NCBI GenBank assembly: GCA_964401455.1
Contig: CAYNYI010000141.1
Coordinates: 1-5,989 of the forward strand
Source of the DNA: CAYNYI01 sp964401455
GTDB lineage: Bacteria; Fibrobacterota; OXYB2-FULL-49-7; CAYNYI01
Length of the DNA: 5,989 nt
Reading direction: 5' to 3'
The first letter of the stretch is position 1. The number at the start of each line of letters is the position of its first letter. The notes beneath the pieces were generated by a model that was given only the letters and a program-made list of their open reading frames with translations, searched no databases and had not been told where the DNA came from. Shown one piece after another: positions 5,217-5,989 of this stretch. Position numbers and translations under genes: made by a program.

Positions 5217-5989
5217 ATGAAAAACAAAATCAAACCCCTCGCCATACTATTAATCATCGCAGCGTTTATCTCTTCATGGAGCGGCTGCGGCAGAAAATTC
5301 ACCCGCCCGCCTTCTCCGGAACAGCTTTTTAAAAAAGCAATGGACCGCTTTCAGGACGAAGACTGGTTTGGATCAAGACTTTTACTTGATTCTATTGAGT
5401 CCGAGTATCCAGGGTCGGAAATAATAGACAAAGTACAGTATTATCAAGGACTTGCCAGTTTCAATAATAAAGAGTTCATAGTGGCGGAAAATGAATTCCG
5501 CTCTCTTGTAAGAGATTTTTGTACCTCGGAATACGCGGAAAGCGCTCAGTATTATACCGGGCTCAGTTGTTTTAAACAGTCGCTGCCCGCAGAGCGGGAT
5601 CAGACAGAAACAAAAGAAGCCATTGAGGAGTTCAGAACATTTATAGAGTCTTTCAGAACCTCACCACTAACCGACAGCGCTCTTATATACATTAAAAAGG
5701 GTAATGACAAACTTGCCAGAAAAATTTATTTAAACGGCAGACTTTACAGAAAAATGAAAAAGTATGAGTCAGCCATAATATATTTTGACGATCTCAACAA
5801 CCGTTACCCCGAGTCAGTCTGGAATTTCAGGGGGTTCTATCAAAAAGCACGGTGCTATTTCGCAAAAAAAGACTATTATACCGCGCTTAAACAACTCGAT
5901 ATGCTTGATGAAAAAATCAACGACGCGGTAGAAAATCTTGCTGCGGAAACTGAAGAGCTTAATTCTCTTAAGCTGAAATCCCTGGCACT
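5217..5989 (+). CDS. bamD: Outer-membrane protein assembly factor BamD (3' end cut by window edge)
   Basis: BamD is an outer-membrane lipoprotein facing the periplasm that works with BamA to fold and insert beta-barrel proteins. The frame gives 257 codons and remains open at the right edge. A basic start (MKNKIKP) and hydrophobic core (8-20) lead to Cys24, preceded by WSG, the likely lipidation site. TPR-type helical pairs follow at about 34-66, 70-103, 107-148, 170-199 and 203-237. Family hallmarks are the opening SPEQLFKKAMDRF (33-45), DSIESEYPGSE (58-68), the segment QYYTGLSCFKQS (111-122), and AERDQTETKEAIEEF (125-139) followed by a second hydrophobic TPR helix. The last corresponds to the conserved DRDQ-type region after TPR 3. 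Enterobacterial BamD is about 245 residues (from memory), so this protein is longer than usual. ATG 5217 is the only start that keeps the signal peptide; its ribosome site is oddly distant. Cotranscription with cpoB is possible across the 141-bp gap. Confidence 0.9.
   Translation, partial: MKNKIKPLAILLIIAAFISSWSGCGRKFTRPPSPEQLFKKAMDRFQDEDWFGSRLLLDSIESEYPGSEIIDKVQYYQGLASFNNKEFIVAENEFRSLVRDFCTSEYAESAQYYTGLSCFKQSLPAERDQTETKEAIEEFRTFIESFRTSPLTDSALIYIKKGNDKLARKIYLNGRLYRKMKKYESAIIYFDDLNNRYPESVWNFRGFYQKARCYFAKKDYYTALKQLDMLDEKINDAVENLAAETEELNSLKLKSLA

Overview
The window reads as a chromosomal envelope-biogenesis locus of a Gram-negative (diderm) bacterium that makes lipopolysaccharide or a similar glycolipid. 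Both Lpt permeases, a Tol-Pal-associated CpoB/YbgF-type protein and the Bam-complex lipoprotein BamD are encoded here. Base composition is moderate to slightly AT-rich by eye and looks uniform. I see no mobile elements, tRNA, rRNA or CRISPR. The exact phylum cannot be read from the sequence. A long LptF with an inserted hydrophilic segment, relaxed lipoboxes and a GGDEF enzyme beside lptFG fit an uncultured or less-studied diderm lineage better than an enteric proteobacterium, but that is inference.

Left arm, minus strand (4071 down to 1): a three-gene operon, lptF (4071-2683), lptG (2686-1604) and a membrane-anchored GAF-GAF-GGDEF diguanylate cyclase (1607 to beyond the left edge). Each junction is a 4-base ATGA overlap in which the start codon of one gene overlaps the stop codon of the previous one. 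A sigma70-like promoter (TTGATA, 17 bp, TTATAT) lies about 60 bp upstream of lptF. The cyclase reads without a stop to the left edge, where it is cut about 24 residues after its GGEEF active-site motif.

Centre (4072-4268): a 197-bp divergent intergenic region holding the lptF promoter and a 7-bp direct repeat in the predicted lptF leader.

Right arm, plus strand: cpoB/ybgF-like (4269-5075; signal peptide, coiled coil, C-terminal TPRs), a 141-bp gap with an exact TATAAT -10 box, then bamD (5217 to beyond the right edge; lipoprotein signal and TPR repeats).

The genes share a theme. LptF and LptG form the inner-membrane channel that extracts LPS for transport to the outer membrane. CpoB links Tol-Pal and peptidoglycan synthesis to outer-membrane constriction and assembly. 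BamD helps insert outer-membrane proteins. The unexpected member is the c-di-GMP synthase, translationally coupled to lptFG. I found no convincing new defence, mobile or RNA system. The points of interest are the cyclase coupling, its degenerate inhibitory site, the enlarged LptF, three G7 tracts in lptF/lptG, and the atypical lipoboxes and leader of the right arm.
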